Source of the DNA: Alteromonas sp. IB21
GTDB taxonomy: Bacteria > Pseudomonadota > Gammaproteobacteria > Enterobacterales > Alteromonadaceae
DNA: 64,000 nucleotides
NCBI RefSeq assembly: GCF_016405965.1
Contig: NZ_JAEFCD010000008.1
Coordinates: 1-64,000, forward strand
Direction: 5' to 3'
A model generated the notes under the pieces. The model saw nothing but the letters and a program-made list of their open reading frames with translations. It searched no databases and was not told where the DNA came from. Position numbers and translations under genes: made by a program. This document shows positions 36,357 to 45,103 of the stretch, in pieces; the first letter of the stretch is position 1, and every line of letters starts with the position of its first letter.

Positions 36357-38078
36357 ATGAAGTTATCCCGCTGGTGCCCGTTAGTCGTATCATTAAGCGC
36401 CGTTTTCTTAAATACTGTGTCAACCACGGCCCTTGCCAACGACGATTGGTGGTTTGATGTGGAAGTCATTGCATTTAAGCGTAACGTTGTGCTTTCTGAG
36501 TTGGAAGAACAATTTTCGCTTGCTGATAACTTATCAGCACCGCGAGCTCAGGCAGACCTCATCAGCGAGATTATCGCGCCAGATATTAGTTATTTAAAAC
36601 AGGGCTTACCTATTTGTGGTGCAGACAACGCCGTAACGTGGCCAGATAACAGGTCATTGAATGTTCCATCGAGCGATGTGGATTTCTTATCGCTACCTGA
36701 ATCAATGGACGGTACGCCATCTGAAACCGCAGCCGATAGGCGCACTAATGGTGAGGTATTAGCCAATGTAGTGGACGGTTTTGCTGATTCTCCCAACGAT
36801 ACTCTTTTGACTGAAGACGCTAAAACCGAAGCGTTTGCTGCTAACGCGTTCACCGTCGACGATGCTGATGACGGCATCTCCCCTGCCCCCGACGCCCAAA
36901 CCATTGCAGGTTATTGGGCATCGTTTTTCGGCGTAAAGCAAACAACGCCGCTAAGCGTTCCCGCTTTCAAATACTGCGAAGAAGATAAACCTTGGCTTAG
37001 CGCTGAAGTTACTACTGCAATCGTTGCGTCGGCGGCTTCAAATATGGGTAAGAACGAAATTGCCGCTTTGCCTTCTGCTGCCAGCAGCACGCTGCAACCC
37101 GCTATAGTCTGGAAAATAAATAAACCTGACAACCGTATGCCTGCGCCGGTTAGCCTGCCTATCATCATTGAAGGCCACGACTGGCCGTTGGCATCAAAAG
37201 CGCACTTACTTACCAGTAACGAGCAAGCTTTGTCGTCTATTTCCCGCCAAATTCGCTCCAGTCGTGATTTAGAGCGTTTATTTCACGCCACCTGGCGTCA
37301 GCCTGTAATGTTTGGTAAAAACAAGGCGTTTGACGTGCGTGTTTACGGCGGTCAAAACTATGCACAGCAGTTTAATTTAGATGGTGAAATGCGAACGCTA
37401 ACGCAAAACGCGTTATCACGCGAGGTATTAAACCAACCTTCAATGCAGTTAGCGCCCAATGAGGAAGCGCCTCGTTATAGCGAGACCGCTATCGGCGGTG
37501 AAAACCAAGCATTGATTATAAACAGCGAAGAAGAAATCGCTGGTACGAGGAGTGCTCAACGCTTAGCGAACGATGACACCCAGGCGCAACAACAAGGCAA
37601 TTCAGAATTGGTCGCCGTTTCAGATATTTTCACAGACCTTGAAATGCGCCTTGCGAACCCATCTCCTATATCCTATGACGATTTTAAAGCACTGGACTCG
37701 CCATTAATCGTAGAGCAAGACGAAGACGGCGTAAGCGATGTCGCGTTCAGAACGCCCATTTGGGAAATAGACGGCACAATAAAAGTTTTTCTTAAATACA
37801 TTAATCGGGTGCCTTATCTTCACGTAGACAGTGAGATGTATTATCGACAGCCTGTACCTTTGCACTATTTTAGTAACGAAGAAGCCAGCACTAATAACGT
37901 TAGCAACGAAAAAGGCAGCGCGGCTGATAACTCTGAGGGTCAAGCGTATAAACTGGTGTCGGTACCTCTTGTTGAACAACGTCGGATAATAAGCACCCAG
38001 CTGCATTATTTCGACCACCCATTATTTGGGTTTATTGTGCAGGTGAGACGTTACAATCGCCCGTCTGCAGAGGAATAG
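36357..38078 (+). CDS. CsiV-type peptidoglycan-binding protein, long form
   Basis: A secreted protein of 573 residues with a signal peptide (MKLSRWCPLVVSLSAVFLNTVSTTALA). The mature start DDWWFDVEVIAFKR is the CsiV signature; CsiV binds peptidoglycan and helps activate LpoA/PBP1a in Vibrio. The C-terminal DLEMRLANPSP...VEQRRIISTQLHYFDHPLFGFIVQVRRY matches the second conserved part. Between them lies about 300 residues of low-complexity sequence, so this is longer than the CsiV proteins I recall (about 250 residues). ATG 36357 follows AAGGAG. Genes of this family commonly follow mfd in Alteromonadales. A GACACCCA copy (37575-37582) lies in the low-complexity linker. Confidence 0.75.
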   Translation: MKLSRWCPLVVSLSAVFLNTVSTTALANDDWWFDVEVIAFKRNVVLSELEEQFSLADNLSAPRAQADLISEIIAPDISYLKQGLPICGADNAVTWPDNRSLNVPSSDVDFLSLPESMDGTPSETAADRRTNGEVLANVVDGFADSPNDTLLTEDAKTEAFAANAFTVDDADDGISPAPDAQTIAGYWASFFGVKQTTPLSVPAFKYCEEDKPWLSAEVTTAIVASAASNMGKNEIAALPSAASSTLQPAIVWKINKPDNRMPAPVSLPIIIEGHDWPLASKAHLLTSNEQALSSISRQIRSSRDLERLFHATWRQPVMFGKNKAFDVRVYGGQNYAQQFNLDGEMRTLTQNALSREVLNQPSMQLAPNEEAPRYSETAIGGENQALIINSEEEIAGTRSAQRLANDDTQAQQQGNSELVAVSDIFTDLEMRLANPSPISYDDFKALDSPLIVEQDEDGVSDVAFRTPIWEIDGTIKVFLKYINRVPYLHVDSEMYYRQPVPLHYFSNEEASTNNVSNEKGSAADNSEGQAYKLVSVPLVEQRRIISTQLHYFDHPLFGFIVQVRRYNRPSAEE

Positions 38079-38161
38079 TTCTCTAAACGTGCCGATAACC
38101 TGATGTTACGGGTTAAATATGGGGTTGAGCAAAGCGTTTGAGTGCGGCTCTGCCCCCCTTG

Positions 38162-38200
38162 TTTCAAATTCAGGTTTCAAATTCAGGCTTCAAATTCAGG
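38162..38200 (+). repeat. 13-bp tandem repeat upstream of the adenosyltransferase gene
   Basis: Three copies of TTTCAAATTCAGG (38162-38174, 38175-38187, 38188-38200; the third starts with C), followed by a decayed part, ending about 15 bases before the start codon. The copy number could vary and change the leader length. Confidence 0.85.
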
Positions 38201-38219
38201 TTTTAAATCAAAGGGCTTT

Positions 38220-38735
38220 ATGAAAATTTACACTCGCACTGGCGATAAAGGCAGTACGCAAATATACGCAGACAAGGCTGTTCGTGTAGACAAAGACGAT
38301 TTAGTAGTGAAAAGCTATGGGGATATGGACGAGTTAAACAGTCAAATTGGCCTTTTAGCAGCGCATGTTGCTGAGCAGCACCAGCCGATGCTCCATGACA
38401 TTCAGCGTAATCTTTTTCAGGCAGGGTTTGCCATCTCAGCTAGCTCCACATTGGCGCAGGCTGACATTGAAAACCTAGAAAACCTTATTGATAACATTAC
38501 CGCTCAAATGCCGCCCAATACATCGTTTGTTTTACCAGGTGGTTGCAAGTCGGCGGCACAAGCTCATGTATGTCGAGCAGTTTGCCGTCGTGCTGAACGC
38601 TCTGTTATCAGCCTTTCAAAGCATTATGACGTGCCTGAGGTAGTTCACGCGTACCTAAACCGCCTGAGCGACTTTTTGTTTACCTTCGCACGCTTTTTGA
38701 ATATTGAAGCCGATGTAGACGAAGTAGCGGTGTAA
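38220..38735 (+). CDS. cob(I)alamin adenosyltransferase, PduO/CobA2 type
   Basis: A 171-residue PduO-type ATP:corrinoid adenosyltransferase that makes adenosylcobalamin. MKIYTRTGDKGSTQIYADKAVRVDKDDL is the N-terminal ATP-binding motif; SYGDMDELNSQIGLL, FVLPGGCKSAAQAHVCRAVCRRAERSV and YLNRLSDFLFTFARF complete the family pattern. I chose ATG 38220, preceded by AAAGGG; the upstream part of the frame is encoded by the tandem repeat and is not protein-like. It stands alone among cobalamin genes. Confidence 0.92.
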   Translation: MKIYTRTGDKGSTQIYADKAVRVDKDDLVVKSYGDMDELNSQIGLLAAHVAEQHQPMLHDIQRNLFQAGFAISASSTLAQADIENLENLIDNITAQMPPNTSFVLPGGCKSAAQAHVCRAVCRRAERSVISLSKHYDVPEVVHAYLNRLSDFLFTFARFLNIEADVDEVAV

Positions 38736-38768
38736 ATCGCGATATTCGTTCTTACAAAATTCGTATCC

Positions 38769-38816
38769 AAGCGTTTATGAAAGCTTTTATGTAAACTTTT
38801 ATGTAAGCTTTTATAT
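38769..38816. repeat. 12-bp tandem repeat
   Basis: Four units related to AAGCTTTTATGT, each 12 bases, with one or two changes. They lie between the adenosyltransferase stop codon and the terminator at 38840. Confidence 0.75.
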
Positions 38817-38839
38817 AAAAATCCATTGGAATTAAAAGT

Positions 38840-38865
38840 AAAAGCACCGGTATAGCGGTGCTTTT
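38840..38865. terminator. bidirectional terminator between adenosyltransferase and nagZ
   Basis: 10-bp stem AAAAGCACCG (38840-38849) / CGGTGCTTTT (38856-38865) with a 6-base loop, with a T-tract on the plus strand and A-run on the other side. It separates two convergent genes. Confidence 0.85.
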
Positions 38866-38888
38866 TCACTACCTTCTTATTACCTGTT

Positions 38889-39941
38889 TTAACGCTCGCT
38901 GAGGCGCTTGATCAAATCTACTGCGCTTTCGTATTTATCTTGAAGCCCAGCAGGCAACACGCGTCCGTATAGAGCCATAACCCGCTCTTGCTTTAGCTCA
39001 TCATCGCGACTGGGGCTAGCGTAGCGAGACTCAATGCCATCAAGAATGCTCTCAGCGCCTTTAGGGTTGTTGCATGCCAGCACCATGTCACAGCCAGCCT
39101 CAAGTGCAGCTTCAGCGCGCTCCAGGTAACTACCCGCCACACTGGCACCGTGCATGGATAAATCATCAGAAAAGATAGCGCCCTGAAAGCCAATATCGTC
39201 CTTAAGAATAGATTGCAGCCATGTTGATGAAAAACCAGCTGGCTTGCCGCACACCTGATTGTAAATCACGTGTGCTGGCATCACGCCTTCCAACATTTTG
39301 CGTTCAATTAAGCGTTGAAACACTACCATATCGGTAGTTCGAATCTCTTCAAAATCACGTTCGTCCACCGGCAGTGCAATATGGGAATCTGGCGCAACGC
39401 TACCATGACCCGGGAAGTGCTTGCCAATTGCAGGCATGTTTACCGCTTTAAGACCTTGAATTAAATGGGTAGCAAGACGAATAACGTCATTTGCGTTATC
39501 CGCAAACGCTCTATCACCGATAACCTGTGACACGCCGTTAATATCGAGCACAGGCGCAAAACTGAAATCAATATCGAGGGTTTTAAGTTCGTAAGCTAAC
39601 GCAAGTCCGCAAGCTTTTGCATAGGCAGCGCTTTCATCTTGATGCTCAGACTGGCGTAAAATCTCTCCCATGGCCGGAATAGCGGTAAAGCCTTCACGAA
39701 AGCGCTGAACTCTTCCGCCTTCATGGTCAACAGCAATCAACACAGGTTTTTTCGCATAGCGCCTTATATCTTGAACAAGTGCCGATAACTGGCGCTTATC
39801 ATGATAATTGCGGCTAAATAAAATGACACCGCCCACCACAGGGTGTGCCAGCTTTTCCTTTTCTTCAGGCAAGAGTTCTTCGGCCTGACAATCCAACATT
39901 AACGGGCCCACGTCACCACCTTTACATGTGTCATAAAACAT
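38889..39941 (-). CDS. nagZ: beta-N-acetylhexosaminidase NagZ
   Basis: Cytoplasmic family 3 glycoside hydrolase of 350 residues that removes GlcNAc from anhydromuropeptides in peptidoglycan recycling. Motifs: VGGVILFSRNYHD near the N-terminus, IAVDHEGGRVQRFREGF, KHFPGHGSVAPDSH holding the catalytic histidine loop, and FSDDLSMHGA holding the nucleophile Asp. I take ATG 39941 (MFYDTCKGG); a GTG directly before it is in frame. No recycling partner (ampD, anmK) is adjacent. Confidence 0.95.
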   Translation of the reverse strand: MFYDTCKGGDVGPLMLDCQAEELLPEEKEKLAHPVVGGVILFSRNYHDKRQLSALVQDIRRYAKKPVLIAVDHEGGRVQRFREGFTAIPAMGEILRQSEHQDESAAYAKACGLALAYELKTLDIDFSFAPVLDINGVSQVIGDRAFADNANDVIRLATHLIQGLKAVNMPAIGKHFPGHGSVAPDSHIALPVDERDFEEIRTTDMVVFQRLIERKMLEGVMPAHVIYNQVCGKPAGFSSTWLQSILKDDIGFQGAIFSDDLSMHGASVAGSYLERAEAALEAGCDMVLACNNPKGAESILDGIESRYASPSRDDELKQERVMALYGRVLPAGLQDKYESAVDLIKRLSER

Positions 39942-39997
39942 CACTTTAATTTTTCGGGTTCTGTGGTTAGGATAGAGAAAAACTAGGAGTTTTACAC

Positions 39998-42412
39998 GTG
40001 ATTAATTGGATCAAGTGGTTGGTTTTAGGTGTTTTTACCCTACTTTCTCTGGCCGCTATTGCGGTTTATATTTCACTACGCTTAAGTCTTCCCGCACTTG
40101 ATGGCAATAGCGCGACTTATCACGTGGTTGCTCCTACAGAATTAAGTCGCGATAACCTGGGTCAGGCCGTTATAAACGCTAACGATATTTTTGATGCCGC
40201 CTACGCTCTTGGTTTTGCTCATGCGCAAGACAGGTTCTTCCAGATGGACCTTCAGCGTCGCGCTGCATCAGGCAATTTGTCTCAATGGGTAGGAGAAATA
40301 GCCCTAGATATCGACAAAAAAGCGCGCTTTCATCAGTTCGAGCAACGGGCAAAGGTCGTATTTGAAAATCTACCGGCAAGACAGCAGGACTTACTTGTTC
40401 GTTATGCACACGGCGTAAACGAAGGGCTTTCGGAGTTCACTTTACCCCCGTTCGAATATTTGGCAGCAGGCGTTGAAATTAAGCAGTGGCAACCTACCGA
40501 TAGCATATTGGTTATCTATAGCATGTACCTCGATTTACAGGGTAGCCAGGTAGAGTTTGACCTTGCCAGAGAAGCCCTGCTCAATACCTTTGGTGAAGAA
40601 GTTTATAATTTCATTACGCAGCCAAGCAATTACCAAGCAGCGTTGGATGCCAGTGAAATTCCCCTGCTCGAGGCTGCGGCCCCTATCTATCCGGCTATTC
40701 TTCGCTCTCCCACTGATATCATGGACACTAGTAGCAACAGCAACACTAGCCAACAGAGCCAAGCAAAAGAAGGTATAACACCAGAGATTTCTCAAAGCCC
40801 AACTACCATAAATACTGCGATTGCCAGAGCTCAATACAATGGCACCGAACTGCCCGATATCGGCAGCAACAACTGGGCAGTCACAGGGGCGTATACCGCA
40901 ACTGGCGCCGGCCTTTTGGCTAATGATATGCACTTGGGCCTTCGAGTACCCATCATTTGGTATCGCGCGCAGCTTAATTACCAAGAGTCAGGGAGCGATG
41001 TTCAGGTTACCGGCGTATCGCTACCCGGGCTTCCTGGAATTGTTGTAGGAACCAACGGTCATATTGCGTGGGGCTTTACCAATGCCAACTTAGACAATGT
41101 GGATTGGATTGAGTTAGACGAAGGCACCAAAACGAAAACCATCACAGAGCGAATTCCCCTTCCCGACGGCGAACATGAATTTACGCTACAAATCAGTGAT
41201 TTTGGCCCCGTAAAAGAGGTAAACGGAAAACGTTACGCGCTTAACTGGGTTGCACATCACCCGTTTGCGGCCAACTTAAGCATTGTGAACTTCGGTACCG
41301 CCAAAACCGTTGAAGCTGCCATGAAAGTTGCCAAGCGTATAGCCATACCAACTCAAAACCTCGTGATTGTTGATGAAAATGGCAGTGCCTCATGGCAGCC
41401 TGGGGGCGCAGTTATGGCAAGAGAACAAGCCTCATTTACAGCAATAAGCGAGGCCTCAGCAAACACCTCCCCTAAACAAGCAGAGAATTTACCCCAGGTT
41501 ATCAACCCTGATGCGGGGCGAATATGGACAGCAAACGCACGAGTGATCTCAAGTGAAGATTTTAAAACATGGGGCGGCGGCGGCTATGCGCTCGGTGCGC
41601 GTGGTCAACAAATAAGAGACCGACTGTTTGAAAAAGACACGTTCAGTGAAACCGACTTCTACGCTATTCAACTTGATAACCACGCCCGCTTTCTTATTCC
41701 ATGGCAACATCTGTTATATGGTTTGCTCAACATGAAAGATGTGGAGTTTAAGCCAGACCTTGCTTATTTAAACACATGGAAAGAATGTGCCTGCGAAGAC
41801 TCTGTAGGCTACACGTTGGTTAAACATTTCAGGCAAGAGGTAATACAAACCTTATTCGGCGACATACTCTCAAAACTAGATGAGAAGGGTGTAAACAGCC
41901 GTACTCTGCTGCGGGGCATCGAACCCGCAACATGGCAACTTATTTATAGCCAACCCGACTCTTGGCTGCCTGCCGACACTGAAACCTTCGACGAACTACT
42001 TGTTGATGCCTACAGACGAGCTAAACACAAACTGCTCGATAAATACTCGCCTGTAGAAGCTGACATGGAAACACTAGCATGGGGCAAGGTTAACGCCCTT
42101 TCAGTTGAGCACCCTTTTGCTAAACAAATTCCCTTGGTAGGAAACTTGTTAAACATGGAAAAAGTAGAAGGTTTCGGCGATACCTACATGCCTGCTGTGC
42201 AGGCACCTAGCTTTGGCGCATCTGAACGGTTTTTTGTGAGCCCAGGGCATTTAGACGATGCCATTCTAACATTACCCGGCGGCCAGTCTGGCCACCCGCT
42301 GTCAAAATTTTTTACAGCAGGCTTTAACGACTATGCCACCCATGCGGCAACGCCTCTTCTACCCAGCGAACCTGTTCACCGCCGCACTTTTTATAAAAAA
42401 GAAACTGAATGA
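39998..42412 (+). CDS. penicillin acylase family Ntn-hydrolase
   Basis: An 804-residue Ntn-hydrolase with an N-terminal membrane segment (WLVLGVFTLLSLAAIAVYISLRLSL) and the penicillin G acylase/AHL acylase layout. The alpha part has IFDAAYALGFAHAQDRFFQMDLQRR; the autocatalytic site is DIGSNNWAV, so Ser290 becomes the N-terminal nucleophile after self-cleavage, with a spacer of Ser/Gln/Thr-rich sequence removed. The beta part contains GLPGIVVGTNGHIAWGFTNANLDNVDW. It may hydrolyse acyl-homoserine lactones or other amides; the substrate is unknown. GTG 39998 is preceded by AGGAG. ybaK overlaps its end. Confidence 0.9.
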   Translation: MINWIKWLVLGVFTLLSLAAIAVYISLRLSLPALDGNSATYHVVAPTELSRDNLGQAVINANDIFDAAYALGFAHAQDRFFQMDLQRRAASGNLSQWVGEIALDIDKKARFHQFEQRAKVVFENLPARQQDLLVRYAHGVNEGLSEFTLPPFEYLAAGVEIKQWQPTDSILVIYSMYLDLQGSQVEFDLAREALLNTFGEEVYNFITQPSNYQAALDASEIPLLEAAAPIYPAILRSPTDIMDTSSNSNTSQQSQAKEGITPEISQSPTTINTAIARAQYNGTELPDIGSNNWAVTGAYTATGAGLLANDMHLGLRVPIIWYRAQLNYQESGSDVQVTGVSLPGLPGIVVGTNGHIAWGFTNANLDNVDWIELDEGTKTKTITERIPLPDGEHEFTLQISDFGPVKEVNGKRYALNWVAHHPFAANLSIVNFGTAKTVEAAMKVAKRIAIPTQNLVIVDENGSASWQPGGAVMAREQASFTAISEASANTSPKQAENLPQVINPDAGRIWTANARVISSEDFKTWGGGGYALGARGQQIRDRLFEKDTFSETDFYAIQLDNHARFLIPWQHLLYGLLNMKDVEFKPDLAYLNTWKECACEDSVGYTLVKHFRQEVIQTLFGDILSKLDEKGVNSRTLLRGIEPATWQLIYSQPDSWLPADTETFDELLVDAYRRAKHKLLDKYSPVEADMETLAWGKVNALSVEHPFAKQIPLVGNLLNMEKVEGFGDTYMPAVQAPSFGASERFFVSPGHLDDAILTLPGGQSGHPLSKFFTAGFNDYATHAATPLLPSEPVHRRTFYKKETE

Positions 42413-42879
42413 CACCTGCAATTACACTGCTGAACAAGAAACGTATTGCCCATAAGGTTTTAAAGTATGAGCACGACGCTAATGCGGCTTCGTACGGGCT
42501 AGAAGCCGTTGAAAAACTTAGCCTTGATGCCGAAACTGTATTTAAAACCTTAGTGGTTAGCACAGACACTAATAAACTGGCTGTCGCCGTTGTACCGGTA
42601 AACACCAAGCTAAGTGAAAAGAAAATGGCAAAAGCATTAGGTGTAAAAAAAGTAGAAATGGCGCAGGTCAACGCGGTGATGGTAGCAACAGGTTATGTGC
42701 TAGGTGGCGTTAGCCCATTAGGGCAAAAAAAACGGTTAGCCAGCGTTATTCACAAAAGCGCTGAAAGCCTTTCAACTATTCACGTTAGTGCGGGAAAACG
42801 AGGGTTAGAAGTGGCGCTTTCTCCCACCGACTTAGCAGTACTTACCGGTGCTAAGTTTGCGGATATCTCGGTAGGTTAG
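42409..42879 (+). CDS. ybaK: Cys-tRNA(Pro)/Cys-tRNA(Cys) deacylase YbaK
   Basis: A 156-residue editing-domain protein that hydrolyses Cys mischarged onto tRNA-Pro in trans to ProRS. Typical: VFKTLVVSTDTNKLAVAVVPVNTKLSEKKMAKALG (with the catalytic Lys in VFKTLV), and GYVLGGVSPLGQKKRLASVI. Start ATG 42409 overlaps the acylase stop by the ATGA arrangement. Downstream is the convergent TA module. Confidence 0.93.
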   Translation: MTPAITLLNKKRIAHKVLKYEHDANAASYGLEAVEKLSLDAETVFKTLVVSTDTNKLAVAVVPVNTKLSEKKMAKALGVKKVEMAQVNAVMVATGYVLGGVSPLGQKKRLASVIHKSAESLSTIHVSAGKRGLEVALSPTDLAVLTGAKFADISVG

Positions 42880-42949
42880 TTGAGTTAATTTAATGTCAAC
42901 ACTTAGTGTATTGGCAACTTAACCAAAGACCAACATTCAAGGCGTTTAA

Positions 42950-43543
42950 TTATGCAACTGCCGCCATTATATTTCTTAGGTTCGTAATTGGTTTTAGTCT
43001 TTTTTTAACTAGCACATCGTCGTTGATCTTTAAAATAATACCTTTAAGTAAGTCAGTTGTGTTTTCTATATGCGTTAGTGATTTAAGGTGCTCAATGTCT
43101 TCGAAAATTTTGCGTCCTTTTAACGACAAACGCTTCTCTGATTTGCCCGTTGCCAAATCACTTTGGAGGTAATTCGCTATTTTTTTCGCTGACTTTTCAT
43201 CTTCAGACAATGTGTGAATGTAATATTTCATCATGCTTGGAACAAAATCTGTAGTTGCACCAATTTCCAAGGTCGCCAAATTCAGTATGTCGATCAAATG
43301 GGCAGGTAATCGCCCTTCAACAGGTTTGCGCTTAGCTTCATATTGGCGTTTAACTGCAGGTGTGGATTGATGGGGCAACACGGTCACGCTGTTACACTTG
43401 TCACACACTCCCACCAAGACATTTTTCACTATCCCTCTCCCATCACTGAAAGGAACATCCCTTAACTGAAATGTTGCATTTTCAAATGATTGGCAATGAT
43501 TACATGCCGCTTTTTGCGACTCGCCCACTTTGAAAATTTTCAT
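42950..43543 (-). CDS. zinc-finger antitoxin-like protein (YgiT-like N-domain)
   Basis: A 197-residue protein with an N-terminal CxxC (14-17) and a second CxxC (47-50), the zinc ribbon arrangement of YgiT/MqsA antitoxins. The C-terminal part is not the XRE helix-turn-helix of MqsA: it holds EKRLSLKGRKIFEDIEHLKSLTHIENTTDLLKGIILKINDDV, more like a ribbon-helix-helix or other DNA-binding helical region (tentative). It follows the upstream 98-residue gene by 9 bases, and AAAGGT precedes its ATG (43543). The order small gene first, zinc-finger protein second is that of mqsRA. The function as an antitoxin is inferred from this layout. Confidence 0.55.
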   Translation of the reverse strand: MKIFKVGESQKAACNHCQSFENATFQLRDVPFSDGRGIVKNVLVGVCDKCNSVTVLPHQSTPAVKRQYEAKRKPVEGRLPAHLIDILNLATLEIGATTDFVPSMMKYYIHTLSEDEKSAKKIANYLQSDLATGKSEKRLSLKGRKIFEDIEHLKSLTHIENTTDLLKGIILKINDDVLVKKRLKPITNLRNIMAAVA

Positions 43544-43552
43544 ACCTTTTCC

Positions 43553-43849
43553 TCAATGATGAACGCTTATAAAAACGCTATTCGGCTCTACGAAATACCA
43601 TTTAACGTACCAACTCTGACCGGCTTGATTGGTCTTGATTATGTGCACCGTAATACTGGCATCAAAATGATGAGGGCTGGAAGAATAATCGTTCCCTCGA
43701 CTTCGACCTATGACTACAGCGACCTCCTCAAGTGACACTTGCCCAATTGCCAATAAATTTTTAACGTCGATGTCGTTTCTCTGCTCATGAGAAATGCGTC
43801 CCTTATTCAAGCAGTCGATGACCTGCCGCTTTACTTCCCTATACCCCAT
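43553..43849 (-). CDS. small protein, candidate MqsR-like toxin
   Basis: A 98-residue protein, the same length as E. coli MqsR. The C-terminal half (VIGRSRGNDYSSSPHHFDASITVHIIKTNQAGQSWYVKWYFVE pattern of strands) resembles the MqsR/RelE-like fold loosely: a conserved YSSS, then alternating strands with K and Y near the end. Similarity is weak, so the family is uncertain. ATG 43849 is chosen; a TTG at 43873 is an alternative. The codon is directly preceded by TTGGGTGTCTT, so one TGGGTGTC repeat copy (43852-43859) serves as the ribosome-binding region (GGGTG). Coupled by 9 bases to the zinc-finger gene. Confidence 0.5.
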   Translation of the reverse strand: MGYREVKRQVIDCLNKGRISHEQRNDIDVKNLLAIGQVSLEEVAVVIGRSRGNDYSSSPHHFDASITVHIIKTNQAGQSWYVKWYFVEPNSVFISVHH

Positions 43850-43863
43850 AAGACACCCAACAA

Positions 43864-43883
43864 TGTACGACAATTAGCGTACA
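43864..43883. promoter_or_regulatory. candidate TA operator
   Basis: Perfect 6-bp inverted repeat TGTACG (43864-43869) / CGTACA (43878-43883) with an 8-base spacer, just upstream of the candidate toxin start. The position fits autoregulation by antitoxin, as in mqsRA. The rest of 43884-44136 contains no other feature seen. Confidence 0.5.
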
Positions 43884-44136
43884 CATTCAATTTAATTTTC
43901 AACAAATATATAGTATGGAAAGTGGAGAAGACTATGAAGTTGGTCTAGGGTATAGTTTTTAGAGGTTTAAAATTTGATTCTAATACGACCAGCAGCCAGG
44001 CCGTGATATGCAGGTAAAATTTAGTTTTATAGATTAACTACTTACAGCGAGTTGCAGCCATTACAACGCAGAGTTGTGAATGCGGTGGAAAGGCGAGATA
44101 GACTACTCTATAGAGAAGAGTAGCCCTAAAAGCTGC

Positions 44137-44682
44137 CTACTTACTCGCTTGCGCTAGCCACTGCTTGCGTGCTTCTTCAAGTGCTGCTTCATCGGGCTGC
44201 TCACTACCCGAAATAGCTACAGCAATTTGCTGAATAATTGCATCGCGCTTCTCAATTAGCGCATCGGTGCGAGGGAATAAGTCTTTGGCTTCAGGGTATT
44301 GGGCTTTTAGCGGCTCTACGTCTTCCAATGCGTAATAGCGAGCTTCAAACGCTTCGTTATACAACTGACGTTTAGCATTGAAAATCACATAGTCTTTCGC
44401 GGTATCTGAACGCAGGTAGTCCATATCTTCTGAAGATAAATTAGCGGCCTGCCCTACTTCACGGGCTTGTTTCATCCAAGAGTCTACCCCTTCGGCGTTT
44501 TCGTTTTTCACCGCCTGCTTAACACCTTCTTGTAAATCGCTGGCGTGAAGAATTTCCATTACCGTAATTAATGGCACTTCAGCTGCGCTCTGGTCACGTT
44601 GGTCGGCATCTAGCGACAAATAAGCAAACCAAGAAAAAACAGCGGCGATAACAATAGCAAGAACAACAAGTGCTTTTTTCAC
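44137..44682 (-). CDS. membrane-anchored hypothetical protein
   Basis: A 181-residue protein with one N-terminal membrane span (KKALVVLAIVIAAVFSWFAYLSL), then a helical, charged domain (residues 30-181) rich in Glu, Ala and Gln, probably periplasmic or cytoplasmic coiled-coil-like. No family was recognised. GTG 44682 is preceded by GGAGG with good spacing; an in-frame TTG four codons earlier is less likely. It lies downstream of ihfA in the same direction but beyond a strong terminator, so it has its own promoter. Confidence 0.7.
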   Translation of the reverse strand: MKKALVVLAIVIAAVFSWFAYLSLDADQRDQSAAEVPLITVMEILHASDLQEGVKQAVKNENAEGVDSWMKQAREVGQAANLSSEDMDYLRSDTAKDYVIFNAKRQLYNEAFEARYYALEDVEPLKAQYPEAKDLFPRTDALIEKRDAIIQQIAVAISGSEQPDEAALEEARKQWLAQASK

Positions 44683-44750
44683 ACTTTCCTCCAAACAGAT
44701 TGCATATGAAATTCAGTGCGGGTGCACTGTTAAAAAAGAAGCAATACAAA

Positions 44751-44776
44751 AAAAGAGCGAGAGACCTCGCTCTTTT
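44751..44776 (-). terminator. terminator after ihfA
   Basis: Perfect 11-bp stem AAAAGAGCGAG (44751-44761) / CTCGCTCTTTT (44766-44776) with loop AGAC, flanked by further A and T runs. It ends the thrS-to-ihfA gene row. Confidence 0.9.
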
Positions 44777-44800
44777 TTCAATATTGTAACGACCTAAAGA

Positions 44801-45100
44801 TTATTGGTCGACAGGCTCAGAGTTTTCAACTCGGCTTTTTAATTTTTGACCCGGGCGGAAGGTTACCACTCGACGCGCTTTAATAGGAATGTCTTCACCG
44901 GTTTTAGGATTACGGCCAGGACGTTCGTTCTTATCACGCAGGTCAAAGTTGCCAAAACCTGACAGTTTTACTTGCTCACCAGATTCCAGAGCGCCTTTAA
45001 TCTCTTCGAAAAAAAGCTCTACCAGATCTTTTGCATCACGCTTGTTAATGCCTAGTTTCTCGAATAGGTGTTCAGCCATCTCGGCTTTGGTCAATGCCAT
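44801..45100 (-). CDS. ihfA: integration host factor subunit alpha
   Basis: A 99-residue DNA-bending protein that pairs with Ihf[88 protein letters not shown] is the complete HU/IHF fold with the [11 protein letters not shown]-binding arm. It follows pheT by 3 bases, the standard pheST-ihfA arrangement of gammaproteobacteria. Confidence 0.97.
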   Translation of the reverse strand: MALTKAEMAEHLFEKLGINKRDAKDLVELFFEEIKGALESGEQVKLSGFGNFDLRDKNERPGRNPKTGEDIPIKARRVVTFRPGQKLKSRVENSEPVDQ

Positions 45101-45103
45101 AGT

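Noticed and set aside
43490-43735. Plus-strand 81-residue frame over the toxin-antitoxin pair
   Set aside because: It is antisense to both genes and has no recognisable product or ribosome site; the minus-strand genes have CxxC motifs and coupling.
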